Virus record (IMG/VR): IMGVR_UViG_3300024974_000009
Location: 1-38,775 of that record
Reading direction: 5' to 3' (one strand)
DNA: 38,775 bases
Source of the DNA: a virus
Shown here: piece by piece, positions 38,498 to 38,775 of the stretch
How positions within the stretch are numbered: the first letter of the stretch is position 1
Layout of the letters: each line of letters opens with the position of its first letter
The notes under the pieces: generated by a model
Told to the model about the DNA's origin: nothing
Databases searched by the model: none
What the model saw: only the letters and a program-made list of their open reading frames with translations
Position numbers and translations under genes: made by a program

Positions 38498-38775
38498 ATG
38501 CTAGTTCACACTGAGTTTGAAATGCCGGTGGTTAAGTCTAAAGAGCAACGTGCAGCTGAGGTTCGTGCGGCTATGCCTGAGTGTTCTGCGATGGTTGATG
38601 AAATGCGTGCTTTGTTTGGTGATGATGTGGTGGTGCTGGCAATGACTGAAGGCGACAAAGAGATTAAGCCTAAGAATTACAGATCTGATAATGATTATCC
38701 AATGTGGATTGGTCCAGATAGATTCTTTGAATTGAAACGTCTTGGTGATAAAGCTTTTGAGAGTGCAAATGGAAA
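38498..38775 (+). CDS. Hypothetical protein, 5' part (continues at 1-152)
   Basis: N-terminal part of a 100-residue protein: MLVHTEFEMPVVKSKEQRAA EVRAAMPECSAMVDEMRALF GDDVVVLAM. ATG 38498 follows a repeat whose GGAAGG may serve as ribosome site. It is soluble and charged; a helix-rich start. It crosses the circle junction with no break. No family recognised. Confidence 0.75.
   Translation, partial: MLVHTEFEMPVVKSKEQRAAEVRAAMPECSAMVDEMRALFGDDVVVLAMTEGDKEIKPKNYRSDNDYPMWIGPDRFFELKRLGDKAFESANG
38649..38775. repeat. Terminal direct repeat (circular overlap), right copy
   Basis: Identical to bases 1-127. The same coding frame runs through both copies. The genome is therefore 38,648 bp when closed. 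Confidence 0.95.

Noticed and set aside
38190-38504. A 104-codon frame through the repeat array (HTFHTL..., PYLPYVPY, VWKVWKVWK)
   Set aside because: It exists because the 9-bp repeat unit keeps any frame open. It overlaps the primase end, reads the Z-DNA-like tract as His/Ala/Arg/Thr repeats, and has no protein-like composition. I treat it as repeat DNA.
1-38775. CRISPR array, tRNA genes, insertion sequences
   Set aside because: I looked for spaced identical repeats, tRNA-like cloverleaf sequences and transposase genes and saw none. The only reverse transcriptase belongs to the DGR, not to a retron or group II intron: it has a matched TR/VR set and an Avd gene, and no intron domains V/VI are evident.

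Overview
The window is one complete temperate, tailed-phage (or prophage) genome assembled as a circle. Bases 1-127 are repeated exactly at 38649-38775, so the unique length is 38,648 bp, and one gene runs across the junction. The phage is a mosaic. It has an HK97-type head (P27-family small terminase, large terminase, HK97 portal, S49 prohead protease, HK97 capsid) and a Mu-type contractile tail (terminator, DUF2635, sheath, tube, frameshifted chaperone, tape measure, gpN/gpP/gp45/gp46/gp47/gp48 homologues). The moderate base composition (roughly 40-45% G+C by eye), the Mu-like tail and the CII/VapE-type early genes suggest a proteobacterial host, beta or gamma. I cannot name it; a Methylophilaceae-like beta-proteobacterium is only a guess.

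Layout. (1) 34.1-38.8 kb and 1-0.7 kb: immunity and replication. A short cI-like repressor (-) faces a Cro/YdaS-like gene (+). A CII-like regulator and a primase/helicase (VapE type) follow, then a dense array of 9-bp repeats around an alternating purine-pyrimidine tract, which is a likely origin. Small proteins and a Q-like late regulator come next. (2) 0.74-0.83 kb: a probable late promoter followed at once by a terminator. (3) 0.85-20.0 kb: HNH, packaging, head and Mu-like tail genes, all +. (4) 20.1-24.5 kb: tail fibre, fibre chaperone and lysis genes. (5) 24.6-26.2 kb: large serine integrase. (6) 33.0-26.1 kb on the minus strand: a leftward early operon of tiny membrane proteins, a ParB-like protein and a DUF3310 protein, ending in a complete diversity-generating retroelement (DGR). 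(7) 33.2-34.1 kb: an exported OB-fold protein and a small protein next to the repressor.

The most interesting system is the DGR: reverse transcriptase, Avd-type accessory protein, one 107-bp template repeat (TR) and two 107-bp variable repeats (VR1, VR2) at the 3' ends of two tandem C-type-lectin-like genes. I aligned the three repeats by hand. VR1 differs from TR at 10 positions and VR2 at 15, and all 25 differences fall on template adenines (minus strand), the hallmark of DGR mutagenesis. Unusually, the TR lies inside the open reading frame of the reverse transcriptase, and the targets are small stand-alone proteins rather than the tail fibre.

Regulation can be read in part. Nearly identical promoter-operator modules (42 of 45 bases) drive the leftward operon (33042-33086) and the cro gene (34500-34544). 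The repressor should therefore control both early operons, and possibly the DGR. The late operon carries many internal intrinsic terminators, which fits control by an antiterminator of Q type.
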